DNA of 64,000 bases from Actinostola sp. cb2023. Taxonomy: Eukaryota; Cnidaria; Anthozoa; Actiniaria; Actinostolidae. The notes beneath the pieces were generated by a model that saw nothing but the letters and a program-made list of their open reading frames with translations, had not been told where the DNA came from and did not search any database. Of this stretch, positions 61,776 to 64,000 are shown piece after piece; within the stretch, counting starts at the first letter, position 1, and every line of letters begins with the position of its first letter. Made by a program: the position numbers and the translations under genes. The stretch spans positions 127,001-191,000 of the forward strand of contig JAUJYZ010000881.1 in the NCBI GenBank assembly GCA_033675265.1, in the 5' to 3' direction.

Positions 61776-62194
61776 CCCGCGGCACATACCCGTATAGCGT
61801 ATATAGGGGAGTATCCCCCCCCCCCCCCCCCCCCCCTGGGGGAGGGTCCAGTATAAATACACTGTATATTGTGGTCACTATAAGGTTGTCCACCTCGGAA
61901 AAGCACATTTACACATTTTTTGCACATTTCAATTTGCACTTTTACAAGCGCTGACTACTATCCACCTGAAATCTTCTTAAGGCCGCAGCATTCTTATGGC
62001 TAGTATACTTCTACTGAATCTAGCTCTGGGTTCGTGGCCAGTAAATGAAATCGCTATATTGAACATACCGGTATATGCTTTTCGATTCGTCACTCAACTG
62101 TTTTCCGATTTTGAGAAATTGGACTTTGGGTTCCCTGTGTTACAATCACCCAAGCACCCAATGGGTTCTGGGACATCTTGTTGTCAAATTCAAA

Positions 62195-63858
62195 ATGGCG
62201 GCCCTACACGAGGTTGCACCAGACGCTTTGCCTTACTACGATCAGGGATACGAAGAACCTGGGGTTAGAGAAATGGTAGGTATATCTTCCTGTTACCCTA
62301 AAGCTTCATTACATCATTGCAAGTTTGAATTCATACAGTGAAACTATGTAAAAATCATACAATTTGAGTCGAGTTGTGACAATCAATAAAGTTTTATATT
62401 TTGTAACTCCATTGATCCATTGATCGTTGTTTTATTATCATTTCTGCTTCTGTCTAACTTATTACAATACAAATTGTTCAGGTGAATCAACTTGTAGAAG
62501 AAGAGACGAGACGATACAGACCAACCAAGAACTATCTAGAATTTCTTCCCAAGCCCAATTTTGAGAAATATTTGGTAAGATTTTGACTCGATTATGCTGG
62601 TGCTTGTTAAACTTTTGAATAATATCTAAGACTTGTATGTGCTCCCTGGTATTCCCAGAACCCTTTGTGATTGTTGGGATAGAATGAAAGTGCGGACACA
62701 CGGTGCAACATTGCATGCAACATTGCCGGCAATTTTGTTGCAGCGTGTGTCCACCCATGAAACTGATTGCTCGCAATTGACTAGCACGTGCTAATGCTAC
62801 GTAATTTGTTGCTCGCAATGTTGCATAAGTAGGACTCGATTCTACTGCAACATTGCGCGCAACATGTTGCAGAGGTAGACACACGCTGCAACCATACATG
62901 TTGCAGGGAATGTTGCACGAAATGTTGCACCGTGTGTCCGCACCTTGAGAGGGCATGTTACATGTAACTGGCAACTCATTTGTCTTACTACAATGTACAT
63001 GTACATGTATTCTCATGAAGGAATGAATATCGGAATAGTCCCTTTTCACGTTCACAGATCCAATTGTAAAACCACTGTACCTATTGACATCAGACGCATT
63101 TGTACAGGGTTAGCCTCGAGTCAGTGTAAATTATTCACAAATATCAACAAGAACATAAAAAATGTTGACATGAAACAATAGAAACATTTTTGAATTGCAT
63201 GGACTGGTTTCTGAATCGAGGCTAAGCCTGTACAAATGCATCTTTTGTCAAGGACAGCAGTCATCTCTAAACATCTCCGAACTGGAGTATTCAGAGGAAA
63301 GAAAATTCCCAAAGCATTCTGGTAGTTTAAGAAGTTTTTACAGTAGGATTCTCCAGTTCTCTAATAACGTTATTGTGATTTCATATTTATCCCCGTAGAC
63401 ACCTGTCCTGAAAAATGAGTTTGATCGAATAGCCAAACGACAACCAATGGAGCTGTTAAGCATGAAAAGGTGTGGGTTGTTTACCTGGTATTGGTGTGAG
63501 TAACCATGACAACTGACAACTACATGTATATAAACACAAGCAACAAAATATCAGTAAATTTAGTCCTTTTTTACACACTGTCAAAGTTTCATTCTACACA
63601 CTTGTTGGTTGTCACAATATCTACTAGCTTAATCAAGGCTGGTTTACACTGACAATACTTTAACTTAATCATGTCTATATTGAACCGGCCCTAACTGTCA
63701 CTGTTTTAGGTCATTGCACATAAATACATGCCTGACTTTTGTACTGTACAATGTAGATATGAACTTCCTAAGCCAGCAGCAACACAAAAACATGATATAG
63801 CAGCGTGGATGGAAGCTGTGGAGAACTCAATGGCTCAGCTGGAGCATCAAGCTGAAAG
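62195..63858 (+). CDS. BCAS2: Pre-mRNA-splicing factor SPF27/BCAS2, 5' part (first four exons)
   Basis: Subunit of the PRP19 (NTC) complex, needed for spliceosome activation, nuclear. Exons 62195-62275, 62482-62574, 63399-63469, 63757-63858, all GT-AG and in phase; 115 codons plus two bases, about half of the usual ~225 residues. The gene runs off the right edge. Diagnostic segments: [53 protein letters not shown] and YELPKP followed by [12 protein letters not shown], which closely follow human BCAS2. The start at 62,195 has the AAAATGGCGGC context and no upstream in-frame alternative with similarity. Confidence 0.95.
62687..62946. mobile_element. MITE family B copy in BCAS2 intron 2
   Basis: GTGCGGACACACGGTGCAAC and inverse ends, CAACATTGCATGCAACATTG inside. 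Confidence 0.8.
63055..63290. mobile_element. MITE family D copy in BCAS2 intron 2
   Basis: Inverted relative to 32,948-33,190: TTAGCCTCGAGTCAGTGTAA, ATGTTGACATGAAACAATAG and AGGCTAAGCCTGTACAAATG. Confidence 0.8.
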
Positions 63859-63888
63859 GTACAGTCTGGAATATCATTACCAAGATTA

Positions 63889-64000
63889 TTGAGTCATTTT
63901 CATATGAGTGGGAAACCTATGACACAGAGTTACCGTCACGGTATGGAATCGCAGACATTCTATTCAACTAATCACAGCGTGCAAAATCTTCGCTCAACCA
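63889..64000. mobile_element. MITE family A copy, cut by window edge
   Basis: TTGAGTCATTTTCATATGAG and GTGGGAAACCTATGACACAG match the left half of the family; the right half lies outside the window. Confidence 0.75.

Overview
This is animal nuclear DNA. Genes are split into many small exons by long AT-rich introns with GT-AG borders, and most of the window is non-autonomous transposons, palindromes and tandem arrays. I infer an early-branching marine invertebrate, most likely an anthozoan cnidarian. Support is a tRNA-derived SINE type I associate with corals and anemones, a Penelope-like element, and protein similarity to vertebrate genes without vertebrate repeats. The species cannot be fixed from this sequence.

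Layout. 1-6,000: no host gene; several inverted-repeat elements. 6,072-46,626 (+): one very large ArfGAP gene of the ACAP family, reconstructed as 29 coding exons all joining in phase, about 1,001 residues: BAR, PH, ArfGAP zinc finger, a long Ser-rich linker in one 985-nt exon, then ankyrin repeats. 50,322-52,914 (-): MIC10 (MICOS10), a cristae-junction protein, four exons, with a one-base frame conflict in a C9 run. 56,636-61,128 (+): ribosomal protein eL22 (RPL22), four exons, with a 5' TOP tract and a poly(A) signal. 62,195 to beyond the right edge (+): first four coding exons of BCAS2/SPF27, a PRP19-complex splicing factor.

The genes are unrelated housekeeping or trafficking genes rather than a pathway. 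MICOS10 and RPL22 are divergent and would have shared about 430 bp, but a 3.3-kb TTAA-flanked element now separates them. Repeats include a 133-bp satellite (about 20 copies), a 107-bp minisatellite (about 18 copies), several short-unit arrays, a 6.1-kb palindrome whose end lies 16 nt from an ACAP 3' splice site, and at least eight MITE families, some with recognisable target-site duplications.

Most unusual points: two PxDLS (CtBP-type) motifs in the ACAP linker; tandem arrays starting just downstream of seven ACAP 5' splice sites; the palindrome supplying the ACAP exon 27 branch-point region; and the insertion between MICOS10 and RPL22. No CRISPR, operon or prokaryotic feature was found.
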